From positions 1-21,791 of IMG/VR virus record IMGVR_UViG_3300038441_001316: a stretch of DNA of 21,791 bases; one strand, given 5' to 3'. This DNA comes from a virus. How positions within the stretch are numbered: position 1 is the stretch's first letter; the number at the start of each line of letters is the position of its first letter. The notes under the pieces were generated by a model, which saw only the letters and a list, made by a program, of their open reading frames with translations, was not told the origin of the DNA and did no database searches. Both the position numbers and the translations under genes were made by a program. This document shows, piece by piece, positions 13,111 through 20,183 of this stretch.

Positions 13111-13190
13111 TCGAGAACCTCGCCGTCGCCGCCGTTCTGCTGCTCGTCGCTGTCGTCCTGATCGCCGCCTCGTCTTCCGGGGGTTCCTGA
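13107..13190 (+). CDS. 27-residue single-pass membrane microprotein
   Basis: From GTG at 13107 to TGA at 13190 the product is almost one transmembrane helix: VIENLAVAAVLLLVAVVL, then IAASSSGGS. The start overlaps the previous stop (GTGA) and the stop overlaps the next start (TGATG), exactly as for proven-looking neighbours. This fills what would otherwise be an 80-base hole in a fully coupled operon and is the main reason to believe it. Its role is unknown; candidates are a superinfection or membrane-stress effector, or a pure coupling ORF. Too short for homology to be judged by eye. Confidence 0.6.
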   Translation: MIENLAVAAVLLLVAVVLIAASSSGGS

Positions 13191-13585
13191 TGACCAATCC
13201 CGCTGTGCCCGTTGACGGGCCGTACCGCATCACGACCGAGCCGATCCCGACCGGCGTGACCCTCGACGTCGAGCCGTTCGTGCAGCGCGTCGTGACCGAC
13301 GTCGTCGAGGCGCTGCTCACCGACCGGTTCCTCGACCGGTTCGACGGGCTCGTCGACATGCAGGCGCGTGACCCGCACCTGATCGAGCGGCCGGGCGATC
13401 TTCCGTTCGAGGGACTCGTCGACGACCTGGTCGCCGAGGTGCGCACCAAGCTGCCGGTGTACGGCCGGCAGTGCGCGCGCCTCGCCGAGCGTCTGCTCGT
13501 GCTCAGCCTCGCCGGACAGGTGCGGTCGCTCACCGACCGCCGTGCGGCCGCCGCGCAGCGCACCGAGGGAGGTGCGGCCGCGTGA
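13190..13585 (+). CDS. Hypothetical acidic helical early protein
   Basis: 131 aa, ATG in TGATG overlap with the microprotein. After a short N-terminal strand region (YRITTEPIPTGVTLDVEPF), the protein is helical (VVTDVVEALLTDRFLDRF, GLVDDLVAEVRTKLPVYG), ending in a basic Ala-rich tail. No known domain is recognised. It ends overlapping the Cys-rich protein (GTGA). Confidence 0.68.
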   Translation: MTNPAVPVDGPYRITTEPIPTGVTLDVEPFVQRVVTDVVEALLTDRFLDRFDGLVDMQARDPHLIERPGDLPFEGLVDDLVAEVRTKLPVYGRQCARLAERLLVLSLAGQVRSLTDRRAAAAQRTEGGAAA

Positions 13586-14061
13586 AGATCACACACCGCG
13601 ATGAGTGGCACGTGAAGGTCACTCTCAAGCCGCGCCGCCCCGCCGACATCGGGCTCACCGGTCTCGACGACCTCGCCGAGTTCGTCGCGTTCGGAGCGCC
13701 GATCACGGTTGCGGTTCTGCCGCGCCGCCTCGGCAAGCTCGCGGCCGGCATGGTCGTGAGCGACGGCATGGTGAGCCGGGACGTCGAGGGCGACTACCGC
13801 CGCCGCTGCGAGGAAATCGCGGCCGAGCTGCGCGGCCGCCCGCACGTCGCCGAGGTCGCCGTCGCCTGCACCGAGACGCATTTCTGCTCGCACTGCAACC
13901 TGCAGTGGGAAGCGCTGACCGCCGCCGAGGCGGCCGACCCGGCGTGCCGACAGGACGAGCGCAGCGTCGAGGGCGAGCCGGTGTGCTGCGTCGAGGCGAT
14001 CGCCGAGTTCCGTACCGAGCGGGGTATCCCGCAGCTCGTCGAGGCGGGTGAGGCGCGGTGA
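13582..14061 (+). CDS. Cys-rich early protein, possible zinc ribbon
   Basis: 159 aa from a GTG overlapping the previous stop and preceded by GAGGGAGG. The N-terminal 70 residues form strands (EWHVKVTLKPRRPADIG, APITVAVLPRRLG). The C-terminal half has C96, then HFCSHCNLQWE (H100, C102, C105) and GEPVCCVEA, consistent with a metal-binding knuckle. This pattern occurs in many Streptomyces phage early proteins without an assigned function. A nucleic-acid-binding role is possible because of the surrounding replication genes, but nothing in the sequence proves it. Confidence 0.68.
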   Translation: MKITHRDEWHVKVTLKPRRPADIGLTGLDDLAEFVAFGAPITVAVLPRRLGKLAAGMVVSDGMVSRDVEGDYRRRCEEIAAELRGRPHVAEVAVACTETHFCSHCNLQWEALTAAEAADPACRQDERSVEGEPVCCVEAIAEFRTERGIPQLVEAGEAR

Positions 14062-14336
14062 CCGCCCTCGACAACGCCCGGCGCGCGATCGCCGCGGGGC
14101 AGAGCGAGTACAACCTCGCCAAGCTGCCCGAGTGGCGCCTCGCGGACCCCGGCTATCTGGGGCCCGGCGAGCCGCAGTGCATCGCGCCCGCCTGCCCGCA
14201 TCCCGAGCACGAGCGGGGCGACGCCGGTATGTACTCGTGCTGCCCCGGACCCTTCGTCGACATCGGCGACCGCGTGCTCGCCGAGTACCTGGTCGCGCTG
14301 CTGAACGCCGACCGCGAGGCGGGTGAGTCGGCATGA
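14058..14336 (+). CDS. Small Cys/His-rich early protein
   Basis: 92 aa, GTG overlapping the previous stop. Cysteines and histidines cluster in the middle (QCIAPACPHPEHERGDAGMYSCC), followed by a helix (DRVLAEYLVALLNADREAG). The arrangement suggests one structural zinc site. The N-terminal half (ARRAIAAGQSEYNLAKLPEW) is amphipathic. Function unknown; its ATGA overlap with the next gene places it in the coupled early operon. Confidence 0.68.
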   Translation: MTALDNARRAIAAGQSEYNLAKLPEWRLADPGYLGPGEPQCIAPACPHPEHERGDAGMYSCCPGPFVDIGDRVLAEYLVALLNADREAGESA

Positions 14337-14965
14337 GCGCCCGACACGAGGCGCACGCCGCCCTCACGCGGGCCGGATACGGGGCACCCGGGGCCGACCG
14401 GCTGCTCGACCGGGTCGCCGCCGAGGCGGCCGAGGCAGCCCGCCGCGAGCTGCTCGGCGACGACCTCAACCCGTCCCGGCTCGCCCTCGACGCGCAGGCG
14501 TACCGGCAGCTCGCCGACGCCGTGCTCGCCACCATGGGCAACCCGGACCGGTGGGACCTCGACGGCGCCGAAGAGTGGGTGCTCGCGCAGTACGTGCAGC
14601 ACCTCGCGGCGCAGCTCGCCCTCGCGGTCGAGTTCCGCGTGCCGCTGCCGGACGGGCTCGGCAGCGGGTACGGCGAACTCGTCGTGCAGCGCGAAGCGTC
14701 CGACTCGGACCGGTGGGCCGTCACCGACGGCGCGGTGTCCGGGCTGCGGGCGTGGGTCGACCCGGTCGGGTGGCAGTACGTCGGGGAGGTCGGTCGCGCT
14801 CTGGCGTACCGGTACGGGCTCGACGAGGCGCTCGAACTTGCCGAGGACGTCGCCCGGATCGAGCAGGAACAGGACGACGCCCGGATCCGCGAGGCCAGTG
14901 AGAAGAGCAGCCGCGCAGCGGCCGATGCCACTCGCGAGCCGACGCAGGCGGGCGGCGACCAGTGA
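14333..14965 (+). CDS. Hypothetical helical early protein
   Basis: 210 aa. The N-terminal part is helical (ADRLLDRVAAEAAEAARRELLG, AYRQLADAVLATMG); the centre has WVLAQYVQHLAAQLALAVEFRVPLPDG and a few strands. The C-terminus is a charged helix (ELAEDVARIEQEQDDARIREA), likely coiled. No Cys, active-site motif or membrane segment is evident. Directly upstream of and overlapping the RecB-like exonuclease (GTGA), it may belong functionally with the recombination genes, but that is inference from position. Confidence 0.66.
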   Translation: MSARHEAHAALTRAGYGAPGADRLLDRVAAEAAEAARRELLGDDLNPSRLALDAQAYRQLADAVLATMGNPDRWDLDGAEEWVLAQYVQHLAAQLALAVEFRVPLPDGLGSGYGELVVQREASDSDRWAVTDGAVSGLRAWVDPVGWQYVGEVGRALAYRYGLDEALELAEDVARIEQEQDDARIREASEKSSRAAADATREPTQAGGDQ

Positions 14966-15789
14966 CCGACCCGAAATGGGCCGTCGCCACCGAGCGGGGT
15001 CGGTACTACACCGACCCCGCCGGGGGCCCGGACCTGATCAGCATCACGAACGCGCTCAGCAGCATCGCGAAACCGGCGCTCGTGCCGTGGGCGGCCGGGA
15101 TGACCGCCGACGCCGTGATCGCCGACCCGATCGTGACCGCTCGCCGGGCGCGCACCGAGCCGACGGCGCTGCGGCGCGAACTCGTCGCGGTGTCCCGCGG
15201 GTACACCGAGCGGGCGCAGAACCTCGGTACCCGCGTGCACCTGCGGGCCGTTGCGCTCGTGCTGAACACCCCGCACGCGTACGACGAGGAAGTCGAGCCG
15301 TACGCCGTCCAGTTGGCCGCATGGTTCCGGCTGTGGCGCGTTCGGTTCGACCAGGACGTCGAGGCTGTCGAGACGACCGTGATGCACCGCAAGCGCGGGT
15401 ACGCCGGTACCGGCGACCTGTGGGTGTGGCTGCCGACGGGCCCGTTCCGGCGGCGGCAGCTCTGGCTCGTCGACTACAAGACGAGCGCGAAGAAGCCGGC
15501 CGACACGGTGTACGACGAGCAGCCGCTGCAGCTCGCCGCCCTGCGCCACGCGCCCGAGTGGCTGCTGCCCGACGACAGCAGCGAGCCCGCCCCGCGCGTG
15601 CACCGCACCGCGCTGCTCAACCTGCGGCCGCGCTCGCACCGGTTCATCGAGGTGCCGTCGGGCCGCAAGCAGTTCCGTGCGTTCCTCGGCGCCCTCGAAA
15701 CCTCCCGCTACCTGCACAGCGCGCCGAGCGCATACCCGGCGGTCGTTCCGCCGTGGGCGCCGGGCGCATCCGACCGAAAGGCAGCGTGA
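14962..15789 (+). CDS. Cas4/RecB-like PD-(D/E)XK exonuclease
   Basis: 275 aa. The sequence carries the RecB-family nuclease set: H93 in NLGTRVHLRA, E137 in VEAVETTVMH, D152 in GYAGTGDLWVW, D171 and K173 in LWLVDYKTSA, and Q190 in QPLQLAALRHA. The N-terminus (LISITNALSSIAKPALVPWAA) matches the start of phage PD-(D/E)XK recombinases. No Fe-S cysteine cluster is present, unlike Cas4 proper. The expected role is a 5'-3' or dsDNA exonuclease producing single strands for phage recombination and replication. It lies immediately upstream of the Gp3-like protein, a pairing reminiscent of exonuclease plus annealing-protein modules. Stop at 15787-15789, two bases before the next ATG. Confidence 0.86.
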   Translation: MTDPKWAVATERGRYYTDPAGGPDLISITNALSSIAKPALVPWAAGMTADAVIADPIVTARRARTEPTALRRELVAVSRGYTERAQNLGTRVHLRAVALVLNTPHAYDEEVEPYAVQLAAWFRLWRVRFDQDVEAVETTVMHRKRGYAGTGDLWVWLPTGPFRRRQLWLVDYKTSAKKPADTVYDEQPLQLAALRHAPEWLLPDDSSEPAPRVHRTALLNLRPRSHRFIEVPSGRKQFRAFLGALETSRYLHSAPSAYPAVVPPWAPGASDRKAA

Positions 15790-15791
15790 CC

Positions 15792-16886
15792 ATGGGATCG
15801 CGCATCATGACCATGAAGCGGCAGGCGGCCGAACTCGGCCGCATCCGCACCGGCTACAGCCGGCCGAACCCGAAGCCGAACGGGCGGCCGATCCCGGTCA
15901 AGTCCAAGACGTTCATTCTCACCTCGCACTCGCGCGAGTACATCGCGGCGGCGGCCGAGCTGTACGGCGGCCGGGTCGAGGAGTGGACACCGCAGGGGCA
16001 GCCCGTCGCGCAGTGGCGGGTCGTCACCGAGGCGACCGAACTGCGGGCGATCCTGCCCGCCGGCGACCCGCTCGACCAGGCGAACGAGAAGTGGACGGCG
16101 GGCGGGTGCGAGCGGCGCTGTGACGGCGTCACCGAGAAGCTCTCGGGCCGTCCGTGCATCTGCCTCGCGCAGTACGGCGACGACTGGCACGAGCGCAAGC
16201 CCGAAGAGGTGTGCCGGCCGACGTCACGCGTCGGCGTGTTCCTGCCCGACCTGCCCGACCTCGGCGTGTGGCGGCTGGAAACGAAGTCGTACTACGCAGC
16301 CGACGCGCTCGCAGGCGGGCTCGACACCGTGCTGCAGGCGACCGGCGGTCGCGGGCTGCTGCCCGTGCGCATGTGGATCGAGCAGCGCAAGGCGGTGCGC
16401 GGCGGTAAGACCAAGCAGTTTCAGGTGATCGTCGTCGTGCCATCGCTGCCGAAGCTGCGCCACGCGCTCAGCGGCCCGATCAGCACGGCGGCGGCACTCG
16501 ACCCGGCGAGCCTCGACCGGCCCGCGATCGAGGCGGCGCCCGCCGAGCGGCCCGACTACCTCGCCGAGGCGCGCGGCTGCCGGACGGCCGACGACGTGAT
16601 CGGGGTGTGGCACAAGGCGCGTGCCGCCGGCCACGGATCCGACGAGCTGCGCGACGACCTCAAGGCGATCGCCGAGGACATCAGCAAGGGGATCGACCCG
16701 CGGACCGGTGAGGTCGGCGACCAGGACGACGACGGCGACGACGAACTCGGGCCGGACGACGAGGGCGTGTACGACGTCGAGGTGCTCGGCGAGGGCGACG
16801 AGCCCGCCCGCGAGGACGCACCGGCCGCGCAGCCGCGGGGCGAGTGGCCGGCGGCGGCACAGCCCGGGTCGGGGGCACGCCGATGA
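15792..16886 (+). CDS. phiC31 Gp3-like protein (recombination directionality factor family)
   Basis: 364 aa from the ATG at 15792. The N-terminus, MGSRIMTMKRQAAELGRIR, and the following GRPIPVKSKTFILTS stretch match the Gp3-like family named after the Streptomyces phage phiC31 directionality factor, which is shorter (about 244 aa). A central cysteine group (C106, C110, C122, C124 and C141, in GGCERRCDG and GRPCICLA) looks metal-binding. A conserved-type strand region follows (SRVGVFLPDLPDLGVWRLET, then a KTKQFQVIVVV segment). After about residue 285 the protein has an extra acidic tail (DQDDDGDDELGPDDEG) and a linker. In phiC31 this protein turns a serine integrase to excision; here the integrase is a tyrosine recombinase, so a replication or annealing role is at least as likely. 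Confidence 0.82.
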   Translation: MGSRIMTMKRQAAELGRIRTGYSRPNPKPNGRPIPVKSKTFILTSHSREYIAAAAELYGGRVEEWTPQGQPVAQWRVVTEATELRAILPAGDPLDQANEKWTAGGCERRCDGVTEKLSGRPCICLAQYGDDWHERKPEEVCRPTSRVGVFLPDLPDLGVWRLETKSYYAADALAGGLDTVLQATGGRGLLPVRMWIEQRKAVRGGKTKQFQVIVVVPSLPKLRHALSGPISTAAALDPASLDRPAIEAAPAERPDYLAEARGCRTADDVIGVWHKARAAGHGSDELRDDLKAIAEDISKGIDPRTGEVGDQDDDGDDELGPDDEGVYDVEVLGEGDEPAREDAPAAQPRGEWPAAAQPGSGARR

Positions 16887-17698
16887 CATGGCACCTCGGA
16901 CAACTGGCCGCGTTCGACCTTGAGACGACCGGCGTCGACGTCGAGACCGACCGGATCGTGACCGCCGCCGTGCACGCCCTCGGCGGCCGCGAGGGGGGCG
17001 AGTCGCACGAGTGGCTCGCCGACCCGCAGATCGAGATCCCGGCCGAGGCGACCGCCGTGCACGGGATCACGACCGAGCGGGCGCGCATGGACGGCGACCC
17101 GGCCGACATGGTCGCCGACCAGGTTGCGGCGTTCCTCGCCGTGCAGGTGCGCGCCGGGGTACCGGTCGTGGGGCACAACGCTCCGTTCGACCTCACGCTG
17201 CTGGACCGCGAGCTGCGGCGGCACAAGCTGCCGACGCTCGACGAGCGGCTCGGCGGCCGGCCGCTGTACGTGATCGACACGCGGGTGCTCGATCAGCATG
17301 CGATCCCGTACCGGAAGCGGCCGAGTGAGGAGCAAGGGGCGCGGCAGCTCGTCACCCTTGCGCAGGTCTACGAGCTGCAGTGGGACGCCGAGGCGGCGCA
17401 CGGCTGCTCGTACGACGCGCTCGTCGCCGCCCGGATCGCCTACCGGATCGGCGTGCTCGCCCACACCCGGCGGGCGGACTGGCCCGAGCACATCCGAGGC
17501 GAACGCCGCGTGCGCTTCGGCGCGTTCCGTGACCTCACCCTCGCCGAGCTGCACGAGCGGCAGATCGAACTCGCCGCCGAGCAGGCAGCCGGCCTGCAAA
17601 AGCACTTCCGCAAGACCGACCCGAACGCCGTCGTCGACGGCGCGTGGCCGCTGCGCCCGTGGGTCGACCCGACCGCCGCCGAGGGGGCAACAGCATGA
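16883..17698 (+). CDS. DnaQ-like 3'-5' exonuclease (DEDDh)
   Basis: 271 aa from the ATG at 16883 overlapping the previous stop; the longer frame is not needed. Exo I is D12 and E14 in AFDLETTG, Exo II is VVGHNAPFDLTLLDREL with D103, and Exo III is HGCSYDALVAAR with H173 and D178, the DEDDh arrangement. TAVHGITTERAR between them is also typical. The C-terminal ~75 residues (LTLAELHERQIELAAEQAAGL onward) form a helical extension seen in actinophage versions. The expected reaction is removal of nucleotides from 3' ends, as proofreading for a host or phage polymerase or as part of the recombination set with the RecB-like enzyme. Confidence 0.92.
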   Translation: MTWHLGQLAAFDLETTGVDVETDRIVTAAVHALGGREGGESHEWLADPQIEIPAEATAVHGITTERARMDGDPADMVADQVAAFLAVQVRAGVPVVGHNAPFDLTLLDRELRRHKLPTLDERLGGRPLYVIDTRVLDQHAIPYRKRPSEEQGARQLVTLAQVYELQWDAEAAHGCSYDALVAARIAYRIGVLAHTRRADWPEHIRGERRVRFGAFRDLTLAELHERQIELAAEQAAGLQKHFRKTDPNAVVDGAWPLRPWVDPTAAEGATA

Positions 17699-18156
17699 CC
17701 GAGCGACCCATGATCGGAATGGACGTCGGCGCCGACGGCGAGGCCGTGATCGTCGTCGTGCAGGCCGACGGCTCGTACCGCGTGCACGCCGACGGCGTGT
17801 GCAAGGCGATCGCCGCCGAGCTGCTGCGCGGGATCGCCGACCGGCTGCGCGCCGAACACGGCCCGTTCCCCTGCCGACCGCGCCCCACCGGACGGCAGCC
17901 GCGCGAGGACGAGGCAGCGGACCCGTACGCCGGCAGCCTCGACCGCGAGCGGAAGGTATGGCGCGACGGCCGCGGCGACTCGTGGGACCTGTCGCTGCGG
18001 TGGGCCGACCAGACCGACAGCGTGTGGGAGTGGCACGGCACGACCGGGCAGTTCGGCGAGCCGATCCTGCGCTGCGAGGACGGCGAGACACAGCCGCTCG
18101 GCACGCTGCGCGCCATGTACGGGCCGATCACCCCGCTGTCGGGCGGTGCGGCGTGA
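17695..18156 (+). CDS. phiSA1p31-like protein, unknown function
   Basis: 153 aa, ATGA overlap. The N-terminal part (MIGMDVGADGEAVIVVVQADGSYRVHADGV) has an actin/RNase-H-like look, but the catalytic acids are not established. The C-terminal ~65 residues (ERKVWRDGRGDSWDLSL, VWEWHGTTGQFGEPILRC, TLRAMYGPITPLSG) have the pattern of the 'phiSA1p31-related' proteins often annotated in Streptomyces genomes and phages. No activity is known for that family. It is embedded between DnaQ-like and RuvC-like genes. Confidence 0.68.
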   Translation: MTERPMIGMDVGADGEAVIVVVQADGSYRVHADGVCKAIAAELLRGIADRLRAEHGPFPCRPRPTGRQPREDEAADPYAGSLDRERKVWRDGRGDSWDLSLRWADQTDSVWEWHGTTGQFGEPILRCEDGETQPLGTLRAMYGPITPLSGGAA

Positions 18157-18767
18157 CGATCATCCCCGGACTGATCGCGCCCGGCGTGCTGTCGCCGGTC
18201 GAGGACGCCGTGACCAACCCGGCCGGACTGCGCGTGATCGGACTCGACCTGTCACTGACGTCGACGGGCGTCGCGCTGCCGGACGGCACGACGTACCGGA
18301 TCAAGACGCGCGACAAGGACGGCGATCGCCGGCTGCTGCACATCCGCGACAGCATCCGCGACGACCTCGCCGACCACCGGCCGCACCTCGCGGTCGTCGA
18401 AGATCTGCCCAAGCACGCCATGTCGGCCGGGTTGACCGCGAAGGTGCACGGCATCGTCCTCGGTGAGCTGCTCGACGCCGGCGTGCCGTACGGGTACATC
18501 GTCCCGGCGACGCTCAAGGCGTACGCCTGCGACAACGGGCGCGCCGACAAGGCTGACATGGCGGCGGCCGCCTACCTCGTGGCAGGCGCTGAGTTCGCGC
18601 ACGACAGCGGCGGCGATCAATGCGACGCATGGTGGCTGCGCGCCGCGGGGCACGACTGGCTCGGGCTGCCGCTGTTCGACATGCCGCAGGCGCAGCGGGA
18701 CCGGCTGAGCAAGGGGAAGTGGCCGAACGCGTACGCGCAGCGGTACGTCATGGGCGCGGCCGCGTGA
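18153..18767 (+). CDS. RuvC-like Holliday-junction resolvase
   Basis: 204 aa from the GTG overlapping the previous stop. It has an RNase-H fold with the four acids in place: D32 in VIGLDLSLTSTGVA, E83 in LAVVEDLPKHA, and D155 with D158 in GGDQCDAWWLRAAGH. PATLKAYACDNGRADKADM is the usual basic segment before the last pair. The first ~25 residues are an extension (VTIIPGLIAPGVLSPVED) and the last ~30 a basic tail. The expected role is resolving branched recombination or replication intermediates before packaging. Adjacent nucleases support a recombination-replication cluster. The GTG of the methyltransferase overlaps its stop. Confidence 0.87.
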   Translation: MTIIPGLIAPGVLSPVEDAVTNPAGLRVIGLDLSLTSTGVALPDGTTYRIKTRDKDGDRRLLHIRDSIRDDLADHRPHLAVVEDLPKHAMSAGLTAKVHGIVLGELLDAGVPYGYIVPATLKAYACDNGRADKADMAAAAYLVAGAEFAHDSGGDQCDAWWLRAAGHDWLGLPLFDMPQAQRDRLSKGKWPNAYAQRYVMGAAA

Positions 18768-19909
18768 AGCGCCGCAGCGCCTCGCCCGGCGCGTCGACGA
18801 TCCCCGGAACGTCTGTCCCGCCGCCCCGGCCGACGCTCGACGACACCATTCGCGCGACCGCCCGCCCGGTTCCCCCGGTTCCGGGGCAGCAGCCGCTCGT
18901 CGTCGACGGGCCGCGCATCGCGTCGTTCTGCACCGGCTACGGCGGGCTGGACATGGCCGTGCAACGCGTGCTCGGCGGCTCCCTGATGTGGGTGTCGGAT
19001 ATCGACCCGAGCGCCTGCAAGATCCTCGCCCACCGATTCCCCGAGGTGCCGAACATCGGCGATCTGACAGTCGCCGACTGGCGGCGACTCGTCACTCTCT
19101 ACGGCCGCCCCGACCTCGTCTCGGGGGGCTATCCGTGCCAGCCGTTCAGCATTGGCGGCCGACAGAAAGGAACCGATGATGACCGGCACATCTGGCCCGA
19201 TATTGCCCGTGCCCTTCGCGTTCTACGACCCCGGATCGCAGTCTTTGAGAACGTCCGCAACCACCTTCGGATCGGATTCGACACCGTACTCGCAGACCTT
19301 GCCGGTATCGGGTTCGATGCGGAATGGGTCGTTGTACGCGCGTGCGACGTTCTCGGCTGTCACCTCCGCGAGCGGCTGTTCATCCTTGCCGTTGCTCAAG
19401 ACGCCGACGGCGAACCTTGGGTCGAATGGCGGCAGTCAGCATCCCGACAGGCGGATAGCGGGTGGGCACGGTCCGACGCTGGCCGACGAGGTCGAGTGGC
19501 TGCTGCCGACGCCGACGACCTCGCAGCACGACGACGGGAAGGATCCGGCGGTCTGGCGGGCGCGCCGGGAACGGCTGCGGGACAAGCACGGGCAGGGCGT
19601 CGGTACGCCTCCGCTGTCGGTACTGGCCCGGACACTTGGGGACGGTTCGCCCCCGCCGTCGCGCGGTGGTCGGAAGCGTTCGGCGTCGAGCCACCCCGGC
19701 CAACTGACGATCGAGGCCGGCTGAACACCGAACTCGAAGAGTGGATGCAGGGGCTGCCCCCTGGCCACGTGACGCAGGTACCCGACCTCGGCCGGCAGGG
19801 GCAGCTCAAGGCACTCGGGAACGGGGTGTTCCCGCGGCAGGCCGAGGCTGCGCTGCACGTGATGTTCGACCGCCTCGACCAGGACGCTATCCGGCGCGCG
19901 GCGGCATGA
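18764..19909 (+). CDS. C5-cytosine DNA methyltransferase (orphan, host of a nested gene)
   Basis: 381 aa from GTG at 18764. Motif I is FCTGYGGLD (55-63), the catalytic Cys is C125 in GGYPCQPFSIGG (motif IV), ENV is at 162-164 (motif VI), motif VIII is HLRERLF (200-206), a motif IX-like region is LNTELEEWMQGLP, and motif X is GNGVFPRQA (352-360). It would methylate C5 of cytosine in a specific site using AdoMet. No restriction gene is near, so protection of phage DNA from host restriction is the likely role. Between motifs VIII and IX, where the target-recognition domain should be, the sequence is low-complexity (RRGRVAAADADDLAARRREG), with about half its codons ending in A or T. A second gene is encoded there in the +1 frame. 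Confidence 0.9.
   Translation: MKRRSASPGASTIPGTSVPPPRPTLDDTIRATARPVPPVPGQQPLVVDGPRIASFCTGYGGLDMAVQRVLGGSLMWVSDIDPSACKILAHRFPEVPNIGDLTVADWRRLVTLYGRPDLVSGGYPCQPFSIGGRQKGTDDDRHIWPDIARALRVLRPRIAVFENVRNHLRIGFDTVLADLAGIGFDAEWVVVRACDVLGCHLRERLFILAVAQDADGEPWVEWRQSASRQADSGWARSDAGRRGRVAAADADDLAARRREGSGGLAGAPGTAAGQARAGRRYASAVGTGPDTWGRFAPAVARWSEAFGVEPPRPTDDRGRLNTELEEWMQGLPPGHVTQVPDLGRQGQLKALGNGVFPRQAEAALHVMFDRLDQDAIRRAAA
19166..19172 (+). promoter_or_regulatory. Internal ribosome binding site for the nested gene
   Basis: AAAGGAA lies within the methyltransferase coding sequence just after motif IV. It is 3 bases before one in-frame ATG (19176) and 6 bases before the second (19179), so the second may be the preferred start. 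Confidence 0.6.
19176..19724 (+). CDS. Gene nested in the methyltransferase, +1 frame (LPTP-motif protein)
   Basis: 182 aa from ATG 19176 (181 from ATG 19179), covering methyltransferase codons about 138-320. FAFYDPGSQSLRTS (14-27), then SQTLPVSGSMRNGSLYA (39-55), SLPLLKTPTA (70-79) and WLLPTPTTS (108-116) match a protein type I recall beside cytosine methyltransferases in actinomycetes and their phages, with LLPTP repeats. In 26 codons from 19473 only 1 ends in A/T in this frame, against 13 in the methyltransferase frame; in the 26 from 19176 it is 6 against 11. Just upstream the methyltransferase alone has 1 in 26. This is the expected signature of two expressed frames. It could supply the missing target-recognition part; M.EcoHK31I is a known methyltransferase with a second subunit encoded in an alternative frame of the first. 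Confidence 0.8.
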   Translation: MMTGTSGPILPVPFAFYDPGSQSLRTSATTFGSDSTPYSQTLPVSGSMRNGSLYARATFSAVTSASGCSSLPLLKTPTANLGSNGGSQHPDRRIAGGHGPTLADEVEWLLPTPTTSQHDDGKDPAVWRARRERLRDKHGQGVGTPPLSVLARTLGDGSPPPSRGGRKRSASSHPGQLTIEAG

Positions 19910-20181
19910 CCGGGATCGGGCCGACGATCGGCAACCCGCATCCCGGCTACGGGCTGCGGGTGCGCCTCGACAGCAACAAGGCGAAGACCCTCGCCGCCGG
20001 CGACTACTCGTGCCCCTGCGGGCGCGCCGAGGACGCCGTCGGATACGCCGAGGTCGAGGCGCTCGTGATCCGGTACGGCCGCCACCAGCGCGACGACTGC
20101 CCGATCCCCGAGATACGAGCAGCGGCCGCCCGTCACTACGCGGCGCTGCAGCAGTCCCTCAAGAAACGACGGAGGAAGTAG
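19906..20181 (+). CDS. Small Cys/His protein after the methyltransferase
   Basis: 91 aa from an ATG overlapping the methyltransferase stop (ATGA). It contains SCPCGRAEDAVGYAEVEALV, then RHQRDDCPI: a C-x-C pair, a helix and an H-x4-C pair, which fits a small zinc finger. The C-terminus is strongly basic (QSLKKRRRK), suiting nucleic-acid contact. Similar finger proteins occur in Streptomyces genomes. The exact role is unknown. Confidence 0.7.
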   Translation: MTGIGPTIGNPHPGYGLRVRLDSNKAKTLAAGDYSCPCGRAEDAVGYAEVEALVIRYGRHQRDDCPIPEIRAAAARHYAALQQSLKKRRRK

Positions 20182-20183
20182 AC

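Noticed and set aside
12616-15717. Open frame of 1033 codons on the minus strand
   Set aside because: It lies opposite a coupled series of plus-strand genes, is Arg/Pro/Ser-rich with no domain, and is the usual antisense shadow of G/C-biased third codon positions.
14838-15791. Longer start for the Gp3-like protein
   Set aside because: The upstream extension overlaps the exonuclease gene, is Arg-rich shadow sequence, and the family starts at MGSRIMT.
18620-18763. Longer start for the methyltransferase
   Set aside because: The extension reads through the RuvC-like gene in another frame; GTG at 18764 gives the GTGA junction used throughout the operon.
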